From contig ML976999.1 of assembly GCA_010015675.1 (NCBI GenBank), positions 131,858-187,034 on the forward strand: a DNA stretch of 55,177 nucleotides, read 5' to 3'. The notes beneath the pieces are model-generated. The model saw only the letters and a list, made by a program, of their open reading frames with translations. It searched no databases and was not told where the DNA came from. The translations under genes were made by a program, and so were the position numbers. Below, piece by piece: positions 8,901 to 20,420 of the stretch (its first letter is position 1; every line of letters begins with the position of its first letter). The stretch is from Byssothecium circinans (taxonomy: Eukaryota; Ascomycota; Dothideomycetes; Pleosporales; Massarinaceae).

Positions 8901-10789
8901 CTCCTCGCGTTCTCTAAGTTATAGATGATAGTCCTCTTTAAGCTTAGGAAATAAGGAGATCTTTGATAGAGACTAAAATTATTAGGATGAATGTACCTTG
9001 GCCAGAGCAATCAGTGGTCATGATTTAGGTAGTAACTAAAATATAGCCATAGAGATTAAATCGCGTTCTTAACTCTATTTTAAGGTAATAGCTTTAGTAA
9101 TAGGTAGATTCACTAGGTAATAGATCTAGTTATAGGTTTAGGCTACTAATTTATTATGCGTCTTTGCATCATACATTCGCCTAAGGCTAAAATACCTTAA
9201 TAACGTATTTTAGCACGGATTAGCTAAACATGAATAAATGATGCACGTAATGCTTTCACTAGACCCTGTTTTAGGCCGCTAGCCGGAATGTGCAAGGCTA
9301 AATAAATTAAAACGATTCTTAAAATGCTTAGATATAGATTGCTTAATAAACTTAATAGTCTATAGCATGATAAGACCGTTAAGGTTACTATAGCTACGCG
9401 CACATTAAAAAGTGGAAAGGCTAGTTATGCGTAAGAGGAATCCGCACTTTACTTATTTTTAGTATGCTGGTCTAGTATACTAGTCCTTCATTCTAGTAAG
9501 CTGCTACCTAGCATATCTTAGTAAGCATGTCATGTAAAGCGTATTAGGCGTATTTACCTTAGTTATCCTACTATAAGATATTAGATTAGCGCGTGGATAA
9601 TAGTGTAAGTAATGGTACGTTAGTAGTAAAATTTTATCCTATAATAGTATGAAAGTACATGCCTTATAATAAATAGGTTAGTGACTATTAAAAGACATGC
9701 ATAATATTTTAGACTAACTTAGCTAGCGTAGGGAAGGCATCTGTTCTATCAGCCTAGTAAAGCCGCCTAATATATAATAAGAATAAGTTAGCAAATAGGA
9801 GATGCTATAGGTTAGCTCGTCTATAGGCGCCGCTTAATAGGATAGTTATTAAGGGCCACTTTACCGTCGCTAGACGCACCGCGGCTAGCGATAATTGCTT
9901 TGCTTGCAGGTATTCGTGTTGTGCTGCACAGGTCCTATATAGGTGCCGTATATAGGTGCCGCGTTAGTAGGTGCTATATAAGTATAAGCGTAGGTAGGTC
10001 TAGACTAGACTAGCCCCACTTACTAATTACCCTAAAGAGATTCGTATAATCTAATAATTTAATAATACCTATTATTTTATTCCTACGTTGCATGAGCTCA
10101 TTTACTAAGCCTAAATTATATTAGTATCCTCTAGTAAATCTCTATTTACCTCGTAATAAGATTACGTACCTTTTAGTGAATTATATCTTCCTATCTTTAA
10201 CCTTAACGCCTAACGTGAGAGCAATTTACGCCAAAAGATTATCTTATTATCTATATCCTTTTCTTTTATAAACCTTATTATAGGATCGTGAGTTAACATA
10301 CTCTATAAAATCTTTATCTACGAACTAGTAGACGACCTCTAGCGATTTCTACCACCTTATATTAGCTATTAAAAGAACTATTTCACTCTAGCTTATCTTC
10401 GCAGTATTACTAAATTAGTATACGCAGTCAATTAATAGCTTTAAGATTCTAATAGTATGGGTTTCATTTATAAACTAACCTAATCTAACGCGTTCATAGT
10501 CGTTTGATATATGACTACTTCCTACATCTATCAACTTCTCTGGCGCCAAAACAAGTCTATATCTAGTGGAAGGCAAGGGCTAGAAAGTATATTAGCGGAA
10601 CTGCTAGGTTAAGGTGTATAATAAAGGTTAATCCGTGCTAAGAGAACAGCACGACAAATGCGATGGATAGGTAATAGTGCTTAGAGATATAAAGGTTACA
10701 TTTAGTAGATAGGGTAGGAGCATTAAGGAGACATAATAGTATAAAAATGCTAGGGTAAGCTAAGTTACTTTATTTATAAAGTTTCCTTC
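8901..10789. other. RIP-degraded DNA, weak coding traces
   Basis: No recognisable gene was found. At 9925-9985 the phrase TATAGGTGCCG is repeated in a short array. Between about 10200 and 10640 a plus-strand frame with mostly TAG/TAA interruptions hints at a coding fossil, but I could not match it to anything. Confidence 0.4.
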
Positions 10790-12115
10790 TTATTTACATA
10801 CCTTCTTTCTTATCTAGAGACAAGTTAATGACAGTACTATCTATAGCCTAATAGGAGATTATCATGGTTACACATTCTATAAGAGGGTTCCCTTGCTTAG
10901 CTTCTTCTTAGAAGGCTAGACTTGTCTTAATTACCTTTTTAATATTATAACTAAGCTACTCTAAGACCTTATGCCGTTTGCAGCCTCGTAAGATAAGGTC
11001 TAGGCTAGGGATAACTCTAAGGCTAGATAGTAGAATAAGGTATTAATGTTTATCTATTAATTTAATATAGACATTAAACAGTTTACTTGCAAGCCATTTA
11101 ACTTTATTATTCATGACTTCTAGGCTCATCATGCAGCCTATTTTGTGCCTAAAAGACGAGGCGTTAAGGAAGGACATTATAATAGCCACTTTCTATATGC
11201 TATTATTGCTTTGTAGTCTCCTAATAGCGCCTACGGTGAACATAGGAAGCATAGTTGTAACCCTTAAAATAGGAGGATTTCCTAAGTTAAAGTAAGCAGC
11301 ACTTTAGCATGTATTAGTGTATATGTAAGCATTATTCACTAGCGTAATAAAGTTCTAAATAGTTATAGCTAGTAAACTACTATTCCTATTTACTATTCCT
11401 TTAGGGGTTAGAAACTACTACATAGAAAGTAAAGATACTTACGTCATCTCTTTTATAATGCTCTTATAAGATTAGTTTAAATTAGCTTAATCACCTTATT
11501 AAACACATCTTGGAATTTGATTTAAATAGTAGGGGGGATTGCTTTCTGTACTTCTTAAGCTAAAAATTAATAGCTTTTAGCTAGGGTCTCGTTAACAGCC
11601 TTAAGTATTTAATTACAGGTGGCCTAGCTATTAAAGTGAACTACGCTTTTCATAGCATGCTTTATTAGGAAGTGCGTAAACTAGGCTAAGAATCTACCAG
11701 CGTCTAGGAATAGTCCTTCTATAGATGTTCTTTCCGCTTTTATATTCTCTTAGTATGCCTTAGCAAGCCCCTTTAGTGTGTTTATAAAGTTAAGATAGGT
11801 AAAGAGCAAGTTAACATGGCTCTACTCTATAATTAGAGCAACGTCTAGTTAACTGGCTTCCATATTATGCCTAAGTAGAGAGATTGTTAGAATGTAGGTT
11901 TTCATAATTTGCGTAATTATGGGGTTCGTGGGATTTATAAAATCCAACATTCTTAAAAAGTAGGTTAGATAACATCTAATTAATGCTTAGCATTTAACTA
12001 GAAAAAAGGCGAGTTCCTCTACACATAATTATTAGTAGCGCAATAATCTAGAATGCGTTAGCTGTTTGCTAAGCCCACTAAACCAGGCATAGCTATAGAT
12101 AACGTGGCTGAAACT
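10790..12115 (-). pseudogene. Unrecognised helical protein fossil, probably spliced
   Basis: On the minus strand a frame from about 12050 down to 11440 reads as a Leu/Phe/Lys/Gln-type helical protein (for example H-V-N-L-L-F-T-Y-L-N-F at about 11815 and F-T-H-F-L-I-K-H-A at about 11675). Its interruptions are almost all TAG/TAA. At about 11440 a GTAAGTATC could be a 5' splice site. Coding resumes around 11050-10790 (L-I-L-R-G-C-K-R-H, ending in E-G-M and a TAA). No known domain was recognised. The start is unclear. Length and amino acid make-up suggest a cytosolic helical-bundle protein; function unknown. Confidence 0.5.
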
Positions 12116-12122
12116 AAGTAGG

Positions 12123-12148
12123 AATTAATTAATTAATTAATTAATTAA
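12123..12148. repeat. (AATT)n microsatellite
   Basis: A simple tandem run of AATT of about 26 bp lies in AT-rich DNA. No function is inferred. Confidence 0.9.
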
Positions 12149-12777
12149 CTTATTAGTAGCATCTATTAAAACTAATACTAGTCTTTAATTAGTAGAGGTC
12201 CTTATATAGCTTAAACTCTTAAGCTAAACTAGTGCTAATACTCTATCTATAAGCCTTTTCTCTAACTATACATCACCGCCAGGTGCATAATAGTGCAGAA
12301 ACTATTAGCTACGGTTAGTATGCAAGCCTCTTCACATTCCTAGGTATCTCCGCAATGAAGGACGGTGCTAGCTATGCTTAGTAGTATTAAGAGAGCGCAG
12401 GGGAAAAGCGTAAACTACAGGTAAGGAGCATAATACTTACAGTTGCCATTAACCCTCCTAACCTAATGTTTAATTATAGTATACCTTACAGTATTTAGAA
12501 GTGTAGTATTAGTTTAGTTAGTAGATATTAATAGATTAGCTTCTACCTTAAGCAACATTACCGCTATAATCTAACTATGAGTTCGTAGTACTAGTCTAAT
12601 GCCAGTTACAAATCTTAGGTCTAAGCAAATACTAAGTTAATTAATTAGACCCTACTATTGCTTCTTTATTAGCTATGCTTAATAGTAGCAGGGGAGTAGA
12701 CTACACAGGAAAAGTTAAGAGAATGTACTAAGACAGCCGTAGGAGCAATGAAAAGAATGCTACTATTAGTTAGCTAA

Positions 12778-13110
12778 GGGGACGGATAAAGAGGAGAGAC
12801 ATAAGGAGCTAAGGTAAAGGTTAAAGGAAGATAGATAAAAGCTATATTAAGTAGTTATAGAGTTATTAGTTTATCTACTAGCTTCACACTTCGCCTTATC
12901 TAGGACTAGAGCCTATTAGTTTAACACTAGATATAGAACTCATTTAGTAGGCGCTAGTACTAATGCCTAGGACATTAAAAGTAAAATGCATGACCTAACT
13001 TAAATTAGCTTTACGCGGCATAGGAACCTAGGGATGCATAGATGCAATCTATTATTGCCCCTACAGATCTAAACTAACACTGCACGCTAAAATGTAGGCG
13101 CTGCCCCCTA
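12778..13110 (+). pseudogene. Short unrecognised coding fossil
   Basis: A plus-strand frame of about 110 codons begins with a charged segment (D-K-E-E-R-H-K-E-L) and continues hydrophobic, then basic, interrupted mainly by TAA/TAG. It may be a coiled-coil or helix-turn-helix type segment of a larger protein. No family is recognised. Between 12150 and 12777, and between 13111 and 13984, I see only RIP-degraded sequence; a minus-strand frame with a CxC (Glu-Cys-Lys-Cys) segment near 13285 is too weak to call. Confidence 0.35.
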
Positions 13111-13984
13111 AGCTAGCAAATAATTGTAAACTATAAGGAGATAAAAGTTTGCGACCTTAATCTTAGCATCTTTATTAAATTCATCCTTGCATTTTTTTAG
13201 AGAGCATTAAGACTTGCTATGTATACTACCTGCGCCTTAGGAATAGTTCCATTAGATGCTAGATTACTTATCTAAGTCTTGCTAGCACTTACACTCTAGC
13301 CGTATTTTAGTTTAAAAGTAGCTTGCAGGAGAAACTATTACCTAAATGTAGGTAGGTATTATAGATGCACAATTATAAACTATATTATAACGCGAAGATC
13401 CTTAGGGAAATTACTATCTTATCCTACTATTCTACTACTAAGAGAGGGAACGGAGGATCTATTACAGGGTACTAATTAATATTTTATGTATAAGTAGGTA
13501 CTAGCTATACGTTTCTACTTTAGGAGGCACATCGCCTAGCTATGCGTTAATGCAATGCAGGATCTATTAGAAGTTATATTAGTTAGCGCGCATTAGGCTC
13601 CTCAAGACCTTTATTAGCCTATCTTTGAAGGGTATAAGAACGGCTATTTTCTCCTTAGGAATAATATCTATTAGTGTAACAATTCACTCTTACATCTTAT
13701 CCATTAATTTACTTACCTAAAGCACTCTCTAATATAGCTTCACTTAGCAACGCTAGCCTTACCTATAATTAATCTCTCTTCCTTAATTAGATGCCTCTTT
13801 TAGACTTCTTTTTCCCTAGCCTTAGCCCTATAACTGCCCCTGCTTGGTCCCTTCTTACTAGCAGTCTAAGCATCTATAGTTAGGCGCTTTGCATTAGCGC
13901 TTTACTTCTATAGTTTAGGAAGTATGCTTTAAAATACATAGAAAAGTTAGTAGAAACTTACCTTTATTAGTAAATTCACCTTAA

Positions 13985-15290
13985 GCAATAATAATATTAA
14001 CCCTTAATAGCCCTATAGTGTTAAAGGTTAAGGTACCCTATACTAATAAAGCGTATGATATGCTTATTTCCTAGGTCTACTCCTAGCCTTTTGCGCGATT
14101 AGTACATACTTCTCTCGCTATAATCAATCTTAAATCATCCGCGGAATCTAAGTTACATGCTAAGAAGAAGTTACTATACTATTCGCCTTATAATAGTCAC
14201 TTATACTTCTAGCATAATAGCCGTCTATTTATATTTAATTACTAAAGGACTCTAGGAGAGTTTAGCAATACTGGGGAAGAAGCTTCTATTTCGTACTTTA
14301 GGCGCAACCCTACTATTCTCTAGGAGCTCTTTAATAAGTGCTGATGGTTCTATTTAGAGTTAGTTAAAAACAAAACTTATATCTTTACGCACTAAGGAGA
14401 TAGGTGGAAAGCTTCTAAGTTAATAGCTAAAAGAAAGATATTAACTATAATTATTAATAAGAAGCTTAAAAAGATGTTACTAGACGACGTAACTAAGTTC
14501 CTAGATCCTAGAACTAGGACTTAGTACTCTAAGCGCGGCCTCTTTTATTAATAAGAGTACCTGCTTCACGGACTACCTAGAACTAGGAAATCTAGCCTTA
14601 GCCTTTCTATTATAGGGTACTTTGATTTAGACGTTTACGTCTTTACTATGTCTAGTTTAAATGATTACTCTTTAAAATCCCTCTTTACTAAGCTCCTATA
14701 GCACTGCATAGTCCTCATCAAGGATGTCGATGTGACCGCTGTGCATTAAAAACCTAATGGTAGTGTAGATGCAAGCCTAAGCGCGGGCTAAAATAGCTCT
14801 AGCGATAAAAATGTATCTCTATCAACCCTCCTTAATATTTTGGATAGCCTAGCATTATCTAAAGGTAGATTGTTGATCATGATAACTAATCATATTAAAC
14901 GCCTAGATCTGGCACTTATACGCCCTAGCCGTGTAGATAGGAAGCTTAAGCTCTTCCTAGTGAATAAAGACATGATTAATCAGCTATTCTATTTTATCTA
15001 TAATACCCCCCTAAAGAGCAATATTTACAAAGATGAATTAGAGCGAAACGTCTATTAAGCTAAGGAAGAGAAGGCTAGAGAGGACTACAAGCTACTTCCT
15101 TTAGCGTAAGAGTTTGTAGTGAAGGTACTAAAGCTAGAATTTAGTCTAGCTAAGATCCTATCCTATTTACTAGCTAATAAGCATTTACTGTACCATGCTA
15201 TTACTAATGTAGCAGCGTGGATAGAGAAGCTTAGAGAGGAAAAAATAAAACTAACTAGAATAATATCTTAAGCGCTTAATAGTAATAATT
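13985..15290 (+). pseudogene. BCS1-like AAA ATPase, RIP-damaged
   Basis: BCS1-family AAA proteins are membrane-bound ATPases. True Bcs1 assembles the Rieske protein in mitochondria, and filamentous fungi carry many paralogues of unclear role. A single plus-strand frame from about 14040 shows the BCS1 N-terminal domain (A-Y-D-M-L-I-S, then F-R-R-N-P-T-I-L). The AAA domain follows: Y-S-K-R-G-L-F-Y, a damaged Walker A (G-L-P-R-T-R-K-S-S at about 14565-14600, where the family has G-P-P-G-T-G-K-S-S), and a Walker B region near 14710-14740 with Lys where the catalytic Glu is expected. The second region of homology ([10 protein letters not shown], then L-I-R-P-S-R-V-D) is at 14875-14940. The C-terminal helical tail runs to about 15280. 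The losses are G-to-A or C-to-T changes. The start codon is not clear. This copy is inactive. Confidence 0.9.
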
Positions 15291-15970
15291 ACTAATTAGC
15301 TTTTTCTACTATAAAGTCATGTCCACGGAGTTTAGGGTAATGTACTAGAGTAGGAGTCTTAAGAATGATAGGGCTATGTAGTATAATAAAGTACATTTCT
15401 TTTAAGCCTATTATTCCCTCTAGCTATTTTAATTAATTATATGTAAATACCTCCTCTCCTTAGTTTAAATAAGAAACGTATCTTTATCCCTCTACTTTAT
15501 CTAGCTTATCTCGTGCTATCTAAAGTATCTCTTTTATCTTATTATATAGCTTTAGATTTAGAATCTTCTACCTTCCGCCTCTTAATAAAACTATGTCAAC
15601 ACTCTTTTCGCTAGAGATTGTATGCTTTAAAGATAGAGTCTAAATCTAGCTCCGCTAATAATTAGTAAAGGCGCTTGCTAAAATTAGAATAATTATGCTA
15701 CTCTTAGACTGTAAGAATGGGGTGTATAATGACCTATGATAACGTCTAAGTAACTACGGACTAAGGTCTAAGCGCTGCCAAGCTAAATAAAACTAAAATA
15801 AATAAAATGCGTCTAGTCTCCTACAACCTTCATATCTACCCATTATGAGTAGCATCTAGCCTAAGGCATTTAGCTAGCGTTTATCCTTTGGTTCATTATC
15901 TGCTATCGCTCTAAAGCACGCTAAGATAGCTACTATTAATAACTAACCTAGACATCCTACTATTATCGCT
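15291..15970. other. Intergenic RIP-degraded DNA
   Basis: About 680 bp separate the BCS1-like fossil from the kinase-like fossil. The stretch is CT-rich in places (15470-15600), as a fungal promoter might be, but no motif can be defended and no coding signature was found. Confidence 0.5.
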
Positions 15971-18325
15971 ATGGCTAAACAGTCGCCTGATTATAAGAAG
16001 CTATTTCTTAAAGAACAACGCAGGCGCGAAGCGGCGGAGCAGGCGTAGAAGGAAGAATAACACAGGCGCGAAGAGGAATAACGTAGGCGTAAAGAGGAAT
16101 AACGCAGGCGTAAAAAGAAACAACGCAGGCGCAAAGCCGCGGAGCAGGCGTAGGATAAGGCTGAAGAGAAAACGCGTAAGATAACTCTTCTAGAGTTCCT
16201 TGACGCCTACTACACTTATCTATACTCTAGTCTCACTATGCAGACTAATATAACCTTATTAACGCGAGGTAACCCTGCAAATGCAACTAACAAGCTTTAA
16301 CCTAAAAATCTTATTTAATAGGAGGATTTCCTAGCATAGCAGGCAGCGATCTAGGACGTGCTTATAGTGTTTAACTTTGCCTTAGAACAACACTTCACAT
16401 TACTGCACACGTTAGAAGAATCTAGGCAAGCAATCCTACGCAAGATAATAAGTTCTAAACTAGATCTCTATTTCTTTTAGCGTTCTACCATAGATAACCC
16501 TATTACGTCTATTATTAAATAATTATACGATTAATGAATACTACGATGGATATTTAGACTTAAAGGCTTAGTACAGTTTTAGAACTATACTAACACCCTA
16601 AGCCTAGAAATAGAACTAGAGGAGGGTATTAGATCTATAACTATCTTTAAGGCTTAGTAATAACGGTTACCACGCCTATAGGCCTAAGCCTAAAATAACT
16701 TATTAGACTACTTAAAAGTAGTGGCCATACTACGCGCCTATATAGCATAATTATCTTAGCTTTAAGCTAATTAGTTTTGCGTCTATAACACTAGCATTTA
16801 GAATAGAGAGACTCGCATTATGGCCTATATTACTAAATATAAGCCTCTACACAAGCTGCTGCTTAGGTGTATCTATAAGGGTTTAGAGGATATAGAACTA
16901 GATAAGGTTATCTAGTATTATAAAATAGATACTCTATGCGACTACTTTTAACGGCTAATAGCTACTATCATTACATAAGCATTCTCTTATATAGTTAAGC
17001 TTAGGGTAGAGTATAGTTACGTGTGTACTAGTAAAGTATTTATTTTCCTACAGATTCTTAATAACCCTAGGATAGTCTATTACTTCTTATCCGTCCCTAA
17101 AGGGGACGTTAGCGGAGCTATAGGGTAGGTGCCTAATTTAGATAAAGCAAATCATCTGCATCTAATAGCTGTTAGGTAGATGCTAGCTTTCACTCTATAG
17201 GCACTAAAAACCCTCCCTCGTAGCCACTAGTAGCGTGTTAAAGCCACCTCTTAGCTTAATAGCTAGGAGGTTATGTATAAAAACTTACTAGATACTATCC
17301 TTAAAGAAGACGCGCCGTTATTAGAGTACCGCCTACCTTAGCATGACGGGTTTCTTCGCATGTCACCTATATAGCTCTGGCGAAGGTATACCCCTATCTA
17401 CTTTTTAAGCTGCGCGCGGCTATAGGACTAGCACGTAGACAGTGACGAAGAACCTAACTTTAATACTCTAAGCTAACGGCGACCTTTACTCTAAGGCTTA
17501 TCTCGCGCATAGGCTACTAGTAACAGCTCCTCGCCTAGCTAGAGTTCGCGTAGAGGATAGAGTAGTTAGTATTGCACGTAAAACTACCTACTAGAGTTAG
17601 TTAATAAAGGTCTGCTTAATATATCTTATCTAAATATTTAAGATTATAGGTAAAGTTATTACTAGATTGACTAACCTACCTTCCTTACTTATATACGCTA
17701 ATAGCTCTTAAGCGACTTAGATACTAACTGCAAGCCTATAAGCCTACCTAGCGCTTACGGTGTCTTATTCTAAGTCTAGCTAAAATTACATAGATACGTA
17801 GTAGCAGCTAAGTGCACGCCTATTAACTTTGTCTTTTATCTTTAATATAAAGCTGCTATGTACGACCTCCTCTATCTAATCTAGGGTATTCATGTGCTAG
17901 TTCATCTAAGTAATATAGACCTAGTAACCCCCTATTACTATGAAAGGATTTATAAGCTTGCATACATAATGTTTCTTAGTTTTAGAGGGAAATAGATCTC
18001 CTAATGCCTAATGACTAGTAATAGGCTACTTATTACTAAAGAGGTTAGCCACTTAGCCTAAGTAATCTATAATCTTAGAGTCTTGCATAAGGACCTTAAA
18101 CCTTATAATATACTATAGAATAAAGAGACTAGTTAAGTAATAGTAATTAATTTTAAGTAGGCTAAAGTTGTTAAATAATAAACTATACTAGGTATCATCT
18201 TAGCAAACTAAAAGAGGAAGAGAGAGCCTAATGCGAGTATAGCTAAGCAGGGTAAGGATAGGTCTTCTATATTTACGTGGGAAAGATATTATGCGGCTAT
18301 TAAACTACGTGGCCTTAGGCTTATT
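15971..18325 (+). pseudogene. Fungal-type protein-kinase-like protein, RIP-damaged
   Basis: From ATG 15971 the frame opens with M-A-K-Q-S-P-D-Y-K-K-L-F, then a Glu/Arg/Gln coiled coil (16010-16160). A long N-terminal domain follows (16190-17230, including F-C-V-Y-N-T-S and Y-F-L-S-V-P-K-G-D-V). The C-terminal half is a diverged kinase fold: V-A-A-K-C-T-P-I, in which Lys sits at the ATP-binding position (about 17800), P-Y-Y-Y-E-R-I (17930), the catalytic loop V-L-H-K-D-L-K-P-Y-N-I-L (18080-18116), and V-I-N-F-K where a metal-binding Asp-Phe is expected (18145-18160; Asp to Asn). This architecture matches a lineage-expanded family of large ascomycete kinase-like proteins of unknown substrate. 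All interruptions are TAG/TAA-type. Some coding continuity changes frame near 17560-17740, suggesting small indels or introns. Inactive here. Confidence 0.8.
16016..16160 (+). repeat. In-frame minisatellite encoding a charged coiled coil
   Basis: About six imperfect units of roughly 21-24 bp (AACGCAGGCGCGAAGAGGAAT and variants) lie inside the kinase-like gene and encode Glu/Gln/Arg/Lys heptad-like repeats. The repeat keeps much of its GC content, unlike its surroundings. Confidence 0.75.
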
Positions 18326-19439
18326 CCTTAGTAATTAAAGTTGCAATTAGCACTAATATTATTATAAGCTAAAATACGCCCGCTCTAGCTGCCTATAAGC
18401 ATCACGATTCTATGCCTTTCTAGTTTTAGTAGAGCCTAGTTTAAAGGCTTAACGTTTATATACATGGTAGCTACTAAGGGAACGCTATAGAAGCGTAACT
18501 ACTAGTAGTAAATCTAACCCTCGCTCCTTCTATTTAAGATTAAGTATGCTATATTATGTCTAATTAATAGTAATGTAGACTAGCTAAAAGAGTATAAATC
18601 TTATCTCTTAAGGCAACTCTCCTTTAGGGCGTAGACAACGTCTGTGCTAGTAAATAAGTACTAATTAGCTAGCTCTTAAGGCTAGGCTTAGCACTGCTGG
18701 AATATATTAGCGCCCTGCATAGAGTATGGTGCGTATTAGTAGCATTCTAATAATGCTAATCTAGTAACAGCTGCTAGAAGACATAGGCATAATAATCTAA
18801 GCTAGAAATAATTATAAGACAGCTAAGTTCTATATAGCATTAGTAATGCTAACCTTTATAGTTTTCTATTAATACTTTCTACACTATCTATTTTATTGAT
18901 GACTACTTATCTACTTCTATCTAGCTCACTAATTTAGCTACCACAGGATCCGCAGTTAGATAGCGTGGCGTAAGTAAGATATCTAAACTAAGGTTCCCCT
19001 TCTAGCGGTTTACGGATAATGAATAATAAAGAAGCGGTCTAACGAAAAGGGTAGAACGCGCGGTAATAAGTAGTTGTTTATCTTTAGCGCCTTCCTAGCT
19101 AAACTCTTAGATTGCTAGTTATAGAGGCCTATGTTAATAAAGCCTAATGTAATAATCATTTTAGGTAGATTTTTATTCTTTAGTCCTAAAAATTAAAGAA
19201 ATTCTAATATTAATGACTTAGTAGGTGAGCGCAGCTCTAGCACGTGTAATAAAAGAATTAACGAAGCTAAAGTTATTCTATTCTTTAATCTATTAAGGTA
19301 CTATCTTTATTACGTAATTAAGTAAATCTATTCCTATAAACTATTACTATTATAAGTCGCCTCTTCTAACCTCCCAATCTTCGCCTCTTTGTCTCTTGTT
19401 TATTAGAAATAATTTTTTTTTAAAGAATCTTAAACCGCT
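18326..19439. other. RIP-degraded DNA, no gene recognised
   Basis: The start of this stretch (to about 18600) may hold the kinase-like gene's 3' end or UTR. The rest has dense TAG/TAA/TTA in all frames with no recognisable motif. Confidence 0.5.
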
Positions 19440-20420
19440 TGCATTAATACAAGCCTGAATTATCGTTAGTACTGCTACTACTCTTTATCCTCCTTTAAGT
19501 TGTTACCTACCTTATCGCTAGCTTCGTTACCCTAACCTATCTCTATAGTGATGAGAACGCCGTTATCCTCTTTAAGCGCCTGCAACTATAGCTACTTAGT
19601 CAAGCTTAGGTTTCTTAACTATGAGCGCGAAACTCTTTACATATCTTTAGCGTTATCTTCTTTAGCTCGCTACCCTTCATCCGCACTAACAAGTTATCGC
19701 TAGGTAGAGAGAAACTTATATTATAGCGACAGCAACACTTACATAATATAAGTAAAAAGGTACTACTAGTTAATTACCATAAGCTTCTACATCTTAACGT
19801 TATGCTATAGCGTAGTAAACTAGTTTAACACGTTAGCTATCTATACTATGTAGACGACTAGCTACCTACCTCTTTTACTATCCGTACCTATGTGCTAGCG
19901 TTAAATAACTAGTGCAGGTCCGTCTATAGCAGCATCCTATTTAGCGCTAACTAAATCTTACCTATATTAGTGTCTTACTACTCCCTCTTACCTACTAGGA
20001 CTAGGTGCGCTTACTTGCTTCTATAAGTCTATAATGCCCAACCTACGGCACAATTAGTCGCGGCTCTTAAGATCCTCTATATAGTCGCTATTATGGAGTA
20101 AGGGCGGTAGGGGATTAATAGGGAGAGTAGAGAAAAAGAAGAAGTTAGTGTTAGTCTTAGAAACACGCTAGTAATCATATAAGACGTAGATAGGGTATTT
20201 AGCTGCTAAAAGTAACTTATTAGTGGCGCGTGGCTATGGCGAATTAACTGTAGCTATAACTAATAGGTGCAATAGATAATAAAGTAAAAGATATCGCTAT
20301 TAGTAATAACTAATAGTGGGCCTTGCTCATATATATTACTACTATTAGCTGAACGAGCTAGCAAACTAGATAGTACTCTAGTTATTATTAGAGATAATGC
20401 TATAAGTAGTAAAGGCTCTA
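19440..20420 (+). pseudogene. Unrecognised long coding fossil
   Basis: A plus-strand frame through 19500-20400 (for example T-Y-L-Y-S-D-E-N-A-V at about 19535 and R-T-N-K-L-S-L-G-R at about 19685) continues for roughly 300 codons with TAG/TAA as essentially the only interruptions. A Y-Y-V-D-D string at 19840-19855 resembles a reverse transcriptase box, but nothing else around it does. The product is rich in Leu, Ser, Gln and Arg. The family is unknown and the ends are undefined. The charged stretch R-E-S-R-E-K-E-E lies near 20120. Confidence 0.45.

Noticed and set aside
11113..11295. 60-codon open frame on the plus strand
   Set aside because: It lies opposite a minus-strand coding fossil and is likely its shadow.
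19838..19856. Y-Y-V-D-D string suggesting a reverse transcriptase
   Set aside because: No other reverse transcriptase block lies in the frame around it; the string is probably chance.
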